64,000 bases of DNA from Paenibacillus allorhizosphaerae (lineage in GTDB: Bacteria > Bacillota > Bacilli > Paenibacillales > NBRC-103111): contig NZ_CAJVCE010000003.1 of assembly GCF_910594985.1 (NCBI RefSeq), forward strand, positions 1 through 64,000, in the 5' to 3' direction. Below, piece after piece: positions 9,472-18,413 of this stretch; positions within the stretch are counted from its first letter, which is position 1, and the number at the start of each line of letters is the position of its first letter. The notes under the pieces were generated by a model. The model did no database searches. It was not told the DNA's origin and saw only the letters and a list, made by a program, of their open reading frames with translations. Position numbers and translations under genes: made by a program.

Positions 9472-10242
9472 TCAGCTTAAAAGCCCTGCCATTTCCAAAC
9501 CGTGCTTGATGCCGTCCTCCGTTACGGCTTTCGTTATGAAATCGGAGGCTTCTTTCGCTTCTTCACATGCATTTCCCATCGCAATTCCCGTGCCGACAAA
9601 CTTCAGCATCTCGACATCGTTCAAGCCGTCGCCAAAGGCGAATGTATCCTCCCGCCGGATTCCCGTTTTTTCCAGCAGCGTTTGAATCCCTCTCGCTTTG
9701 GACCCTCCTGCAGGAAGCAGATCGACAGATTTCGGGTGCCAGCGGATGATCCGGAATTGCGGAAAATCGAGGATATACTTCTCCTCCCGCTCTTCACAAA
9801 ACACCAGCGCGTAATACATCTCCTTATCGCCGTCCAGCTGCGGTCTGTATTCGGGCTTCTCGACCCGCAAGTCGTTAATCGCCTGTTCAACAAACGGATG
9901 AAATTCCTGATTGACCCAAAGCGCGTTTTGATCGGAGAAAGCCATCGGGTGGCCTTTACGTGCGGCAACCGCTTCCAAAGCATGCAGCGCTTCATGGTTA
10001 ATATTGGCTTTGTATACCACTTCGCCACGATACACGGCGTACGATCCGTTGCAGCTGACAAAGGATTGTATGTCCAGCTCTTTCATCAAGTGCTTGAACA
10101 TGACCGGTGCACGACCGGTGGCGATCGCCACATCCACTCCCCGAGCTTGCAATTCCCGAATCGCCTGCTTCGCTGAATCGGGTACTTGCTTGCGATGGTT
10201 CAGGAGAGTATCGTCGATATCAAAAAAAACAAGCTTGCCCAT
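9472..10242 (-). CDS. HAD-superfamily Cof-type phosphatase
   Basis: A Cof/YidA-type HAD hydrolase of about 256 residues; these remove phosphate from sugar phosphates or nucleotides in the cytoplasm. Seen: motif I FFDIDDTLLN near residue 6, motif II IATGRAP, and the late FGDGLNDVEML with GNACEEAKEASDF following, all intact. The ATG follows AGAGGAGACTGGGTG; an upstream in-frame start lacks a ribosome site. It is the first gene of the leftward operon HAD-GDPD-SDR and is divergent from the DeoR regulator at 10519, its likely repressor. Confidence 0.9.
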   Translation of the reverse strand: MGKLVFFDIDDTLLNHRKQVPDSAKQAIRELQARGVDVAIATGRAPVMFKHLMKELDIQSFVSCNGSYAVYRGEVVYKANINHEALHALEAVAARKGHPMAFSDQNALWVNQEFHPFVEQAINDLRVEKPEYRPQLDGDKEMYYALVFCEEREEKYILDFPQFRIIRWHPKSVDLLPAGGSKARGIQTLLEKTGIRREDTFAFGDGLNDVEMLKFVGTGIAMGNACEEAKEASDFITKAVTEDGIKHGLEMAGLLS

Positions 10243-10320
10243 CACCCAGTCTCCTCTGCAGTTTTTCAAACTCAACGTAAACACGTGAACGCTTCCTAAT
10301 CATACCTTCAAAGTATTTAA

Positions 10321-10440
10321 TTAATTTTTATTATCTTTTATTATCTTTCATTCATAAATTTACATGTAAATATGAATGTAGTCAACTAATAATTACCATT
10401 TAAAATATGTTTTATTATCTTTTAGTTTCTTTTAGTGATT
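10321..10440. promoter_or_regulatory. Phased tandem repeats, candidate DeoR operator
   Basis: Two clusters of A/T-rich repeats with exact 10-base period lie between the divergent HAD operon and the DeoR gene. The first has TTATCTTTTA at 10331 and TTATCTTTCA at 10341. The second has CTTTTAGT at 10419 and again at 10429. Between them a palindrome at 10349-10378 has arms CATTCATA and TATGAATG around ATTTACATGTAAAT. DeoR-family IolR is known to bind tandem direct repeats, so this is read as the operator controlling both directions. Confidence 0.5.
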
Positions 10441-10518
10441 CGAAATTGACTTTTTCTTGCCTCCATTGATATTATGATTGCAATTGATAAGCTAAACAAT
10501 GTCAGGGAGTTGAAATGA

Positions 10519-11295
10519 TTGTCAAAGCTGTTCGCCTACGAAAGAAGGACTAAAATATCGGAATATTTAAATGAACACCAGCGCGCAACCGTAAGAGAGC
10601 TATGTCATCTGCTTAACGTTACTCCGGCGACACTACGCGCGGATTTGGATTTCCTTGTAAGTGAAGGACATATTGAGCGCACGCATGGCGGCGCGATGAT
10701 GAAAGCAAACGGACGAACCGAATACAAGTTTGCCACCCGGCAATTGATTAATTCGGATCAGAAGATATCCATTGCGAATGAAGCAGTCAAAATGATTTAC
10801 CCTGGGCAATGCATTCTTCTGGATTCGAGTTCAACCATCTTCGAGCTTGCGAAAATATTAGCGAGAATGAGCATCCAGGCTACCGTCATCACGAACGGAA
10901 TTTATTCCGCCATGGAATTAAGTAATAATAAATTGCTTACTGTCGTCTTAATCGGAGGGGTTGTCCAAAGTGGTTCTCCTGTTATAGAAGGCAAATTTGG
11001 AAGTTCGATCTTATGCCAATTTGATATAGACACCATGTTTACATCCGCAACCGGCTTTACTTATGAGGACGGACTGACCGATTTTAACGTATACGAGGTG
11101 GACTTAAAAAAACTGATGGCCAAATTTTCTCGCAACGTCGTCGCATTGCTGGACAGCAGTAAGATGGGTAAAAGCTCCAATAACACATTCGTTTCCGCTA
11201 AGCAAATCGACACCATTATTACCGATCAAAGCCTGGAGCAACCATTAATGGAAAAATTACTGAACGATAAAGTGAATGTGATTGTTGCAAAATAA
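10519..11295 (+). CDS. DeoR/GlpR-family transcriptional regulator
   Basis: A 258-residue DeoR-family repressor. Seen: an N-terminal HTH (RATVRELCHLLNVTPATLRA) with the wing segment IERTHGGAMM, and the C-terminal sensor domain with LLDSSSTIFELAK and LIGGVV. The start is TTG, set by GGGAG about ten bases upstream; the ATG at 10515 is in another frame and closes quickly. It is divergent from the HAD-GDPD-SDR operon with phased repeats in between, so it probably represses that operon in response to a sugar or polyol phosphate. Confidence 0.9.
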   Translation: MSKLFAYERRTKISEYLNEHQRATVRELCHLLNVTPATLRADLDFLVSEGHIERTHGGAMMKANGRTEYKFATRQLINSDQKISIANEAVKMIYPGQCILLDSSSTIFELAKILARMSIQATVITNGIYSAMELSNNKLLTVVLIGGVVQSGSPVIEGKFGSSILCQFDIDTMFTSATGFTYEDGLTDFNVYEVDLKKLMAKFSRNVVALLDSSKMGKSSNNTFVSAKQIDTIITDQSLEQPLMEKLLNDKVNVIVAK

Positions 11296-11408
11296 GCAGA
11301 GTATTCAGCCTGTAGTTCGCTCACAACTGTTTCTACTTGATTGGGCTCACCCGGAATCGGGTTTGGGACGGGATCCGTTCGTTCGTCGGCATGTCATTGG
11401 TAGTAATC

Positions 11409-11470
11409 AGAGAAAATGTACGTCTAATGGATTACCCCGGTAGACAATTCCTTAAATGTACATTTTCTCT
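11409..11470. terminator. Bidirectional terminator-like inverted repeat
   Basis: Arms AGAGAAAATGTAC (11409-11421) and GTACATTTTCTCT (11458-11470) pair perfectly around a 36-base loop between the convergent DeoR and FAD-oxidoreductase genes. The A-rich and T-rich arms would give U-tracts in both directions. Confidence 0.5.
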
Positions 11471-11524
11471 TCTCCTCTTTAATTAAAAATAGCGGATTAC
11501 GGCCTTGCTTGTGATACGCATTTC

Positions 11525-12847
11525 TCAATCGGGCTGTGGAACAATCGCTCCAAAACGCTGAAGCTGCACCCTGAGCAGATCTATCGGCACATCCCTTACG
11601 GATATGCGTTGATCTGCGGCGATGGAGGCGGCTAATCCCGCCACTTGACCGGTGGCCATGCAGCTCGCCTGCACCCGGAAGGCAGAATTGGCCATTCTGT
11701 CGCCGGCGGCACAACGGCCTGCCACAAGCAGGTCGTCGCTGCCCTTCGGGATCAATGACCGATACGGCATTGTCGGAACGACGCCTTGCTGAATAAATTT
11801 CTGATCAATGTGGTATCCGCTGTGATGATGCAGGTCGATCGGATAAAAGCTGTAGCACACCGCATCCGGCCACACATAGCCGGAGAGGTACGATTGCTCG
11901 TCAACCTCAGTCTCTCCCTCGATACGCCACGTTTCGCGTATGCCGCATTCATTAGCGAAATACCGAACCTCCAAATTCTCGCATCCCGGCACCTTGCGCA
12001 GCAGCTTTATGGTGTTCAGCAGCATTGCTCTAGCCTTGATCTCCGCTTGCGTCTTCATCTCAGAATCCGAAGCGTCGATTCCCTGCACATGCATGTTGAT
12101 TCGCCCAACCTTAAGTTCGTGATACAATCCGGAACGGCTTCGGCTGACTTCGCCTTTCTCCAATGCCTCCGTATACATTCGCTCTAGCTGTTCCCTGGGC
12201 ACATCCGCAAGATCATAGCCCGCAATATCATTAATTAAGGTTCCGGGTTGCAGAACCTCTCCTTTCTTGCGAAGATATCCCATCATCCCCGCTATGTTGG
12301 CGTCGCCGGTCGCGTCGATCAGTTTGGCGGCTTTAAACCATTTCAAGCCCGTTTTACCGGCAAGCGCTACATAATTTCCCGCTTCGGTCGGAACGATGGC
12401 TGCTGGCATTTCGTGAAGTCGAAGGCGGACACCTGCATCAAGGCACAGCTGGTCGAGAACGGCACTGTAAATGAAGCGATTGACCCATACCTGCTGATGC
12501 CAATGCTTCGTCGGAATGACGGAGAAATCCGGTAGCTTCGCCCCGCCAAGCCCTACGGTCTGTTCAATAATTTCCCAGCCGATACCGCCAATGATTTGCT
12601 TTCCCCATGCGTGAAACAAACCGGGAAAATTGACCGAGGCCACCGTCGTCGTACCGCCCAGCAATCCGTTCTTCTCGACCAGAGCCGTTCGTTTGCCCGT
12701 TCTGGCCGCTTGGATCGCAGCCACACATCCGGCAGAGCCCCCTCCAAATACAATAACGTCATACTCTTCAAGTTCGGCTGCCGGTTCGTTCATCCGATTA
12801 CCAAGACCAACTGCGTTCAGCAGCCGGGAATATTCTAGATTCTTCAT
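11525..12847 (-). CDS. FAD-dependent oxidoreductase (FAD_oxidored type)
   Basis: A 440-residue flavoprotein with an N-terminal dinucleotide fold (IVFGGGSAGCVAAIQAARTG, about residues 30-50), an LLGGTTTVASVNFPG second motif and a C-terminal LVAGRCAAGDRMANSAFRV with MATGQVAGLAAS. This is the layout of the FAD-dependent oxidoreductases often found in saccharide gene clusters. No signal peptide. Its ATG directly follows the stop of the solute-binding protein gene (TAA then ATG), so translation is probably coupled. It resembles the protein at 16465-17826. Substrate unknown. Confidence 0.85.
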   Translation of the reverse strand: MKNLEYSRLLNAVGLGNRMNEPAAELEEYDVIVFGGGSAGCVAAIQAARTGKRTALVEKNGLLGGTTTVASVNFPGLFHAWGKQIIGGIGWEIIEQTVGLGGAKLPDFSVIPTKHWHQQVWVNRFIYSAVLDQLCLDAGVRLRLHEMPAAIVPTEAGNYVALAGKTGLKWFKAAKLIDATGDANIAGMMGYLRKKGEVLQPGTLINDIAGYDLADVPREQLERMYTEALEKGEVSRSRSGLYHELKVGRINMHVQGIDASDSEMKTQAEIKARAMLLNTIKLLRKVPGCENLEVRYFANECGIRETWRIEGETEVDEQSYLSGYVWPDAVCYSFYPIDLHHHSGYHIDQKFIQQGVVPTMPYRSLIPKGSDDLLVAGRCAAGDRMANSAFRVQASCMATGQVAGLAASIAADQRISVRDVPIDLLRVQLQRFGAIVPQPD

Positions 12848-14170
12848 TTACTTATTCTCTGCCTCCAATGCTTTATTCGCTTCTTCCTCCGTTAATTGCA
12901 ATGCTGAGTTCAAGTCGGTTTCACCCATCATGACTTTGGCAATATTTTTGGAGAAGGAGGTGGAAACCAACCGATCATGGTTATAACGCTCGAGTGGGGC
13001 GGCAGGCTTATTGGTGAAGACCGCCGGAATCATGTTTTTATTCTTGAAAGGGGAGTCCTGACCAAACACCTTCCGGACCGCTTCGTTCTTGACAACGGGA
13101 ACAAAACCTTTCTTGGACAAAATGGTTTGGAACTCGTCGGAAACCAAATAGTTTAATACTTCCATCCCCTGATCCTTGTATTTGCTCGTACTTGTCAGGA
13201 ACAGTCCGTTCGGATAAGGCTGGCTGCCGATGCCCGGCAAATCGCTAAAGACCGGCAGACTGACCATATCCCAATTGAGTGTTTCAAAGTCAGGCTGAAG
13301 CTGTAGATAGAAATTCATTACGAACATGGCTATATTTTTTTCTTTCATAAAATCGTTACTGTTTAACGTTCGCTTGAGCGTCTTCAAATACTCCCGATAG
13401 CCGCTCGCTTGTGTCGGTTCAATGAGGGTTTTACTTACCAGCTTACGGTAGGCGTCGTTATTGATTGCCGCTTTTTCCGTTGAAGAATTCACGTACGGCA
13501 GCGAGTAAGGATTCATCGTCAGCAAATAGTCCACCGCTACGCCAAGTCCGATATATTGACGCTCGTCGAAACGTGTCAGCCTCTTGCCAAGCTCAATGGC
13601 TTGCTCCCAGGTCATGCCGTCCTTCGGATACGGCACACCGAATTTGTCGAAAATGTCCTTGTTGTAGTAAAGAACAAGGCCGCCGTCATGCAGCGGATAG
13701 CCGTAAAGCGTCCCCTTGTTGCTAACCGATTGGAAAACGTTGGGCTCGAAACGGGTCATATCGACCTTGTGCTTCTTCATCAGCTCGGTTAAGTCTTGTC
13801 CTAGCCCGGTTTTGATAATGTTCTCGCGAACACCGCTTTGCGTATCATGAATGAGATCGATGGTCTGGCCGGAAGCAATCAGGTTAGAAATCGTATTTTG
13901 ACGGTCTTTTGTAATATAGGTAAATTTGTATTTCGGAAACTTCAGCTTGAGCGCGTTGCCGAATCGTTCATTCCATACCTCTTCGCTATTGCCGACTTGG
14001 CCAAAAATAACAAGCTCAGCCGGTTCATTAACGTACGATTTGACCGGCTCTCCGACCTGCTGCCCCTGCAGCGGCGGTGGATCCGCTATGCTGCCGCCTG
14101 AGCTGCACGCCGTCACTGCTAAGGACATCAATATACATAAGCTCGTTACGCCCCTTGAATGCTTCCCCAT
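12848..14170 (-). CDS. Family-1 extracellular solute-binding lipoprotein (orphan)
   Basis: A lipoprotein of about 440 residues of the same paralogous set. Seen: lipobox LMSLAVTACSSGG, central YYNKDIFDKFGVPYPKDGMTW, and the C-terminal DLNSALQLTEEEANKAL. The start is the ATG after AGAGGTGTATTGGA; the upstream extension of the open frame has no lipoprotein signal. It is followed without gap by an FAD oxidoreductase and is divergent from an AraC gene that starts about 185 bases away, which likely controls it. No transport permease is present. Confidence 0.9.
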   Translation of the reverse strand: MGKHSRGVTSLCILMSLAVTACSSGGSIADPPPLQGQQVGEPVKSYVNEPAELVIFGQVGNSEEVWNERFGNALKLKFPKYKFTYITKDRQNTISNLIASGQTIDLIHDTQSGVRENIIKTGLGQDLTELMKKHKVDMTRFEPNVFQSVSNKGTLYGYPLHDGGLVLYYNKDIFDKFGVPYPKDGMTWEQAIELGKRLTRFDERQYIGLGVAVDYLLTMNPYSLPYVNSSTEKAAINNDAYRKLVSKTLIEPTQASGYREYLKTLKRTLNSNDFMKEKNIAMFVMNFYLQLQPDFETLNWDMVSLPVFSDLPGIGSQPYPNGLFLTSTSKYKDQGMEVLNYLVSDEFQTILSKKGFVPVVKNEAVRKVFGQDSPFKNKNMIPAVFTNKPAAPLERYNHDRLVSTSFSKNIAKVMMGETDLNSALQLTEEEANKALEAENK

Positions 14171-14354
14171 TCCAATACACCTCTTTGGCTTTGAAGATAG
14201 GTGCAGCGGGCCCGCTACCATCCTTATTGTATTTGAAAGCCCTTTCACTTTTCCATGCACTATTGTAAAATGAACTATATACTTTTTAACGGAAAACAGC
14301 TGTTCATGCACCTATGTACGGATGCCAGGAATCAAATTTCTGGAGGGAGCGTTC

Positions 14355-15170
14355 TTGCAAATCTTTCCGCTATGCGGCCATATACCGCGTCTCACCTATT
14401 ACAGGTATTTTGTGCACCATGAGCAGTTTTTCCAGTACGAAAGCATTCAGAAAGAATGGCTTATTTTTGCCGTAGAAGCAGGCTCGTTTTACTTTGAAAT
14501 CGAGGACTGCCATGCAACCGCTTCCTTTGGCGATCTTGTATTATGTCCTCCCGGTGTCGTATTCCGGCGTGTCGTCATCTCCCCCGTCTCCCTATTTGTG
14601 CTTCGGATGGTTTGGATGGACGATGAGGGCCATATTATTCATCCGGACCAGCACGGCTCCATTCCGGTAGGCAAGGTCAGCCTGCACGACACGGATCGGT
14701 TGATGGACATTTACGCTGCCTTTAAACGATACAGTCCCCTGAATGAACGATGGAGCAAGGTCAGCCGCAGCCACACCCTACACCATCTTTGGCTGCTCTA
14801 TTGCGAGGAAATAAATCTGCTGCTTAACGATGATCGTATACAGCCTGCTGACCATCTCATTCAACAGGCGGTCAAGCTGATTCAATCGAAAGCGTTCGAG
14901 CGGTTTAGCCTTCATGCTGTCGCACAAGAGATCGGATTGAGCCGGATGCAGCTGTGCCGAAGATTCCAGGGCGTGCTCGGGATCTCTCCGATGAAGTATT
15001 TGACCTCCCTGCGGTTAGAAAAAGCCAAGAGGCTGCTCACGGAAACAAATCTGAATCTGGATCAAATCTCGGAATGCTGCGGTTATTTGAACGGCTTCTA
15101 TTTAAGCCGCGTATTTAAGAGCAACTTTCAGATGACCCCTATGCAGTACCGCAAAGAACATCGGTTGTAA
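14355..15170 (+). CDS. AraC-family transcriptional regulator
   Basis: An AraC-type activator of about 272 residues with an N-terminal cupin-like sensor half and two C-terminal HTHs (LCRRFQGVLGISPMKYL, then YLSRVFKSNFQMTPMQYR). The TTG at 14355 is preferred because GGAGGGA lies six bases before it; an ATG 33 bases upstream lacks a ribosome site. It is divergent from the solute-binding protein/FAD oxidoreductase pair, which it probably controls in response to a carbohydrate-like inducer. Confidence 0.88.
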   Translation: MQIFPLCGHIPRLTYYRYFVHHEQFFQYESIQKEWLIFAVEAGSFYFEIEDCHATASFGDLVLCPPGVVFRRVVISPVSLFVLRMVWMDDEGHIIHPDQHGSIPVGKVSLHDTDRLMDIYAAFKRYSPLNERWSKVSRSHTLHHLWLLYCEEINLLLNDDRIQPADHLIQQAVKLIQSKAFERFSLHAVAQEIGLSRMQLCRRFQGVLGISPMKYLTSLRLEKAKRLLTETNLNLDQISECCGYLNGFYLSRVFKSNFQMTPMQYRKEHRL

Positions 15171-15238
15171 CATGTTCGGGTACATTCTCCGGAGAGTTTA
15201 CAATCCGGTTGTGTTGACTGATTCGTAGGCACAAAAAA

Positions 15239-15259
15239 TCCGGCAAACGTTGTGCCGGA
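15239..15259 (-). terminator. Intrinsic terminator
   Basis: Stem TCCGGCA/TGCCGGA with a 7-base loop; on the minus strand it is followed by TTTTTTGT. It closes the leftward FAD oxidoreductase-isomerase/Gfo-Idh unit and may also serve the convergent AraC gene. Confidence 0.6.
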
Positions 15260-15322
15260 CTCCCTCATTGCGCACTATTTTTCTTTACATTCGTGTCCTT
15301 GTTTATTACCAACCGCCGTCTC

Positions 15323-16468
15323 TTATAGCCTTACTTCTCTTCCTAACTCAGCCGATTGATAAAGCGCATTAAGGATTTTATTCATATCCACCCCGTGCTC
15401 CGGCGTAAGGACGGGTTCTGCACGCAGCTGAACGACATGCTCCATGCGCATCTACAGGTTTTTTGCCCATAACAGGCGAAATGTCGGTCAGCTGGCCCGC
15501 CATCTCGGTAAAATATCCGAAGTTCGCCTTTCTTAATGCTGGATCCCGCTTTTGTTCCTCTCAGCTCCACGAAGTTCATTTCTTCTCCGATATTTGAAGC
15601 CCAACTGAACTCGATTTGTAAGGTTGCACCGTTCTCGAAGCGAATAAAGCCGATTGCCAAGTCTTCAACGTCGAACGTACCGCCTGCTTGCTTTTCACCG
15701 AACCCACTGTGTACGGAATCAGAGATTTCATTATTGGCGAACTTGGTGTAGGTGGCCAGAGACGGCGACAGGTTTTGGATTGCCCATAAGCCAAACGGAA
15801 AGGTCAATCATGTGCACACCCAAATCGATCAGAGGACCGCCTCCGGATAGCTCTTTCGTCGTAAACCATCCGCCTTTCCCCGGAATTCCTCTTCGGCGAA
15901 TCCAGCCGCAACGGCCGGTATACACTTCTCCCATATGCCCTTCCGAGATATAGTTTTTCAAATATTGCGCAGCTTGCGTAAAGCGGTTATTTCTCATGGT
16001 CATCATCGTTTTTCCGCTATCTCTGGCAGCATCCGCTATCTTTTTCGCCTCTCGGGACTGACCGCGTCCGGCTTTTCGCAAAACACGTGCTTGCCTGCCT
16101 TTAGTGACGCAATGGAAATCTCCGAGTGAAACAAGTTCGGCGCGTTCGTTTGGTCTCCCGGTACCCTTGCTCCGTCCGCCGGACAGGCTGGACAAAAGGA
16201 CATATAATATCCCTGGTCCCGAGAATGGCGGCATCCTGCACTATGGCATCCAGACCTGTCGCCAACTGATCATACCCGACATGCAGCCCTGCGGTCCTGA
16301 GTCCCGTCTCCTTCAGCACTTCAGCGAGCTCCCCGGGCTCGTGTCCGTGGTAACCGGCAAACTGTACACCGGCCCATCCCCTTCTGCTCAGCTCGCGAAG
16401 CACGCCGGGAAAATCCTGCTCGCATTCTTTGCGCAGGTATACAACTGAACCGCCAGCTTATCCCTCAT
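15323..16468 (-). pseudogene. Chimeric remnant: sugar-phosphate isomerase fused to Gfo/Idh/MocA oxidoreductase
   Basis: The ATG overlaps the stop of the upstream FAD oxidoreductase (ATGA), the sign of an operon. The first part encodes a xylose-isomerase-like TIM barrel start (MRDKLAVQLYT, then after a 1-base loss LRKECEQDFPG, RGWAGVQFAGYHG, DIICPFVQPVRRTEQGY). Near 16150 it switches to the middle of a Gfo/Idh/MocA dehydrogenase (NAPNLFHSEISIASLKAGKH, VFCEKPD). That part has a 1-base loss near EKPDAVSPE and further frame changes, then runs through NNRFTQAAQYLKNYISEG, GGPLIDLGVHMIDLSVWLMG and a Gfo/Idh tail ending SAELGREVRL. A deletion fused two genes and frameshifts followed. It is almost certainly non-functional. 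Confidence 0.8.
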
Positions 16469-17826
16469 CTTTTGGCATCCTTCCCCCCGTATTTCGCATG
16501 GACCTCGTTGCCAAGCCACGCGCCTTGACGAACCAACTGCTTCTGCAGCTCATCGATATTCATGCTGCGTGTACTGTTCAAGCCTTGCTTTGTCAGCAGC
16601 GCCGCAGCGGTTCCAGCCGCTTCTCCCATTGCGAAGCAGTTCGGCATTACCCGGGTCGAGCCTTGCGTCGCACGATCGGTTGAAATCGAGCGTCCCGCCA
16701 CGATAACGTTGTCGATGCCGACCGGGAGCAGCGCACGATAAGGGATGCCGTGGGATTCTCCGGCAGGAAGATGGGCGATTGTCATGCCGCTTGTCGGCTT
16801 GGCCATATGAATATCAATGAAATACGCATTGCGGGCGATATCATCCGGAAAGCTGCGGCAATCCATGAAATCGTCCGCCGTAACGATCACATCGCCGATA
16901 ATCCGTCTTGTTTCCCGGATCCCGATCTGCTCTCCGGTCAGTACAAGGTATCCGTCTTCAAAGCCCGGAATGGTACGCTTCAGCCATTCGACGATATGAT
17001 GGACCAACGCCCGCCCTTCGATGGCCCCCCGGGTTAAATCCTCCGCTCTGGAGCCGTCAATTCCGAAAATATGCCCGAAGTTGAAGCCAGCTGTATGATC
17101 GTTTACCCAGGAGATGCCCGCCCAATCGCGTACAACGTTTAAAGTCCCTTTGGCTTTCGCTTCGTTGATGGCATGCTTCAGACTTCCACCGAATTCCTTG
17201 CAATACTCCATGTACTTCGGACGATTCAGATTGCTCATGACGAAGCACATCGTCCCCGGCTGAAGTTCGCCTTCCTCCCCGCCTTTGGCAAACTGTCCTC
17301 CCGCATGATAGGCAAGATCCGCATCGCTCGAGCAATCTACATAGATGCCTGCTTTGACGGCAAACGTACCGGATTTGTTATGAAAAATAACCGCTTCGAC
17401 CTTCCCCTCCCGATGCAGTACATTGCTGATGAACGTATGGTACAACATTCGCACGTTTGCTTCGATCATTTTGTCATCGAGCAGTTTCTTCAGCACTTCG
17501 GAGTCGATCGGCACCCAATCCAGCTTGTCTCTCCACAGCTGTTGAAATTCCGGCTCCATTCGCGATTTCATCTCATTCAATATTTCGAGCCCGATTCCCC
17601 GAATGACCGGCTTCTTATGATCGGTGAAAGGGCACCATGCCGGAACTTGGGAAACGGTAGCCATCCCTCCAAGATACCCTCGCTGCTCTATAAGCAAAAC
17701 GGACGCACCACACCGCGCAGCTGCCAACGCGGCGGCGACGCCTGCGGGTCCTCCACCCGCAACAAGCACGTCGACTTCATCGTACAACGGTATCGGCATG
17801 GCCGGCATGATGATTCGTTTGTCCAC
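16465..17826 (-). CDS. FAD-dependent oxidoreductase (FAD_oxidored type)
   Basis: A 453-residue flavoprotein related to the one at 11525. Seen: the FAD-binding DVLVAGGGPAGVAAALAAAR near residue 20, GYLGGMATVSQVPAWCPF, DCSSDADLAYHAGG and a C-terminal VIVAGRSISTDRATQGSTRV with FAMGEAAGTAAALL. The GTG start is chosen because GGAGG lies nine bases before it; frames further upstream lack a site. The gene overlaps the start of the decayed isomerase/Gfo-Idh gene by 4 bases. The 5' region is partly duplicated further upstream. Substrate unknown. Confidence 0.85.
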   Translation of the reverse strand: MDKRIIMPAMPIPLYDEVDVLVAGGGPAGVAAALAAARCGASVLLIEQRGYLGGMATVSQVPAWCPFTDHKKPVIRGIGLEILNEMKSRMEPEFQQLWRDKLDWVPIDSEVLKKLLDDKMIEANVRMLYHTFISNVLHREGKVEAVIFHNKSGTFAVKAGIYVDCSSDADLAYHAGGQFAKGGEEGELQPGTMCFVMSNLNRPKYMEYCKEFGGSLKHAINEAKAKGTLNVVRDWAGISWVNDHTAGFNFGHIFGIDGSRAEDLTRGAIEGRALVHHIVEWLKRTIPGFEDGYLVLTGEQIGIRETRRIIGDVIVTADDFMDCRSFPDDIARNAYFIDIHMAKPTSGMTIAHLPAGESHGIPYRALLPVGIDNVIVAGRSISTDRATQGSTRVMPNCFAMGEAAGTAAALLTKQGLNSTRSMNIDELQKQLVRQGAWLGNEVHAKYGGKDAKR

Positions 17827-17893
17827 AATTTCATACCTCCTATAGTGGGATTCAAAGAATCCGGTAAATTTAGTGTAATATAATGAGATCTGC

Positions 17894-17912
17894 TTTCCTA
17901 TAGTAATCTCAT
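17894..17912. repeat. 19-bp direct repeat, copy 1
   Basis: TTTCCTATAGTAATCTCAT, identical to copy 2 at 18157-18175, 263 bases away. It lies upstream of the FAD oxidoreductase gene. Confidence 0.7.
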
Positions 17913-18156
17913 CGGGCCGGGGAATCCCCATACAATCTTATAGAGACTAATCAAAAGCGTATTTCTGAACGAACCATAATGAGATATAAATCCCAATATT
18001 GGCGAAAATGGCCCGTGCTTTTAATGCTTTTGCATCCCGCGGCAGCTTCCCGGCTCAGGGTCTGATCGACAACCCCTCCTTGCACCCGTTGTCCACTCCC
18101 CTTCTGTCGTTCGTACTTCGGATCCGATGCTATTATTGTAAGCCGGGAAGTACCGT

Positions 18157-18175
18157 TTTCCTATAGTAATCTCAT
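18157..18175. repeat. 19-bp direct repeat, copy 2
   Basis: Identical to copy 1 at 17894-17912. The flanking sequence also shares short similarity, suggesting an old local duplication rather than a mobile element end. Confidence 0.7.
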
Positions 18176-18271
18176 TACCGGATATAATACTTTGGTGACT
18201 GAAAAGAAAACGAAATAGAAAATTGTGAGCTTGGGACTCCCCCCTGCAAATCATCGAACAATACCTAAAAA

Positions 18272-18313
18272 AAAGCGCAGTGCAAACGAAATGATTCGTT
18301 TGCACTGCGCTTT
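18272..18313. terminator. Strong terminator
   Basis: Perfect 19-base arms (AAAGCGCAGTGCAAACGAA and its complement) around a 4-base loop, with a run of A before the stem. On the minus strand this gives a hairpin plus U-tract ending the hcp-hemerythrin unit. Confidence 0.85.
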
Positions 18314-18413
18314 CAACATGGACTGCACTGATGACAAGAACGCTGCCCCGGATTCTTCCTCGAGAATCCTCGGGCCGAATAAAGGCCATAAGGGCAACAG
18401 TGGAACTAATTAT

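Larger units (their letters stand above)
17827..18413. other. Intergenic region with duplicated 5' segment and terminator
   Basis: A 587-base stretch without a credible gene. On the minus strand ATGAGATTACTATAGGAAA occurs twice (17894-17912 and 18157-18175), and ACTATAGGA recurs at the ribosome site of the FAD oxidoreductase. Translation near both copies gives similar peptides (DEITIGKQ and NEITIGKR), so part of the leader seems tandemly duplicated. A strong terminator lies at 18272-18313. Confidence 0.5.

Noticed and set aside
18021..18389. 122-codon open frame on the minus strand
   Set aside because: Runs through a perfect terminator hairpin, lacks a ribosome site and matches no family; only its middle peptide reflects a duplicated leader.
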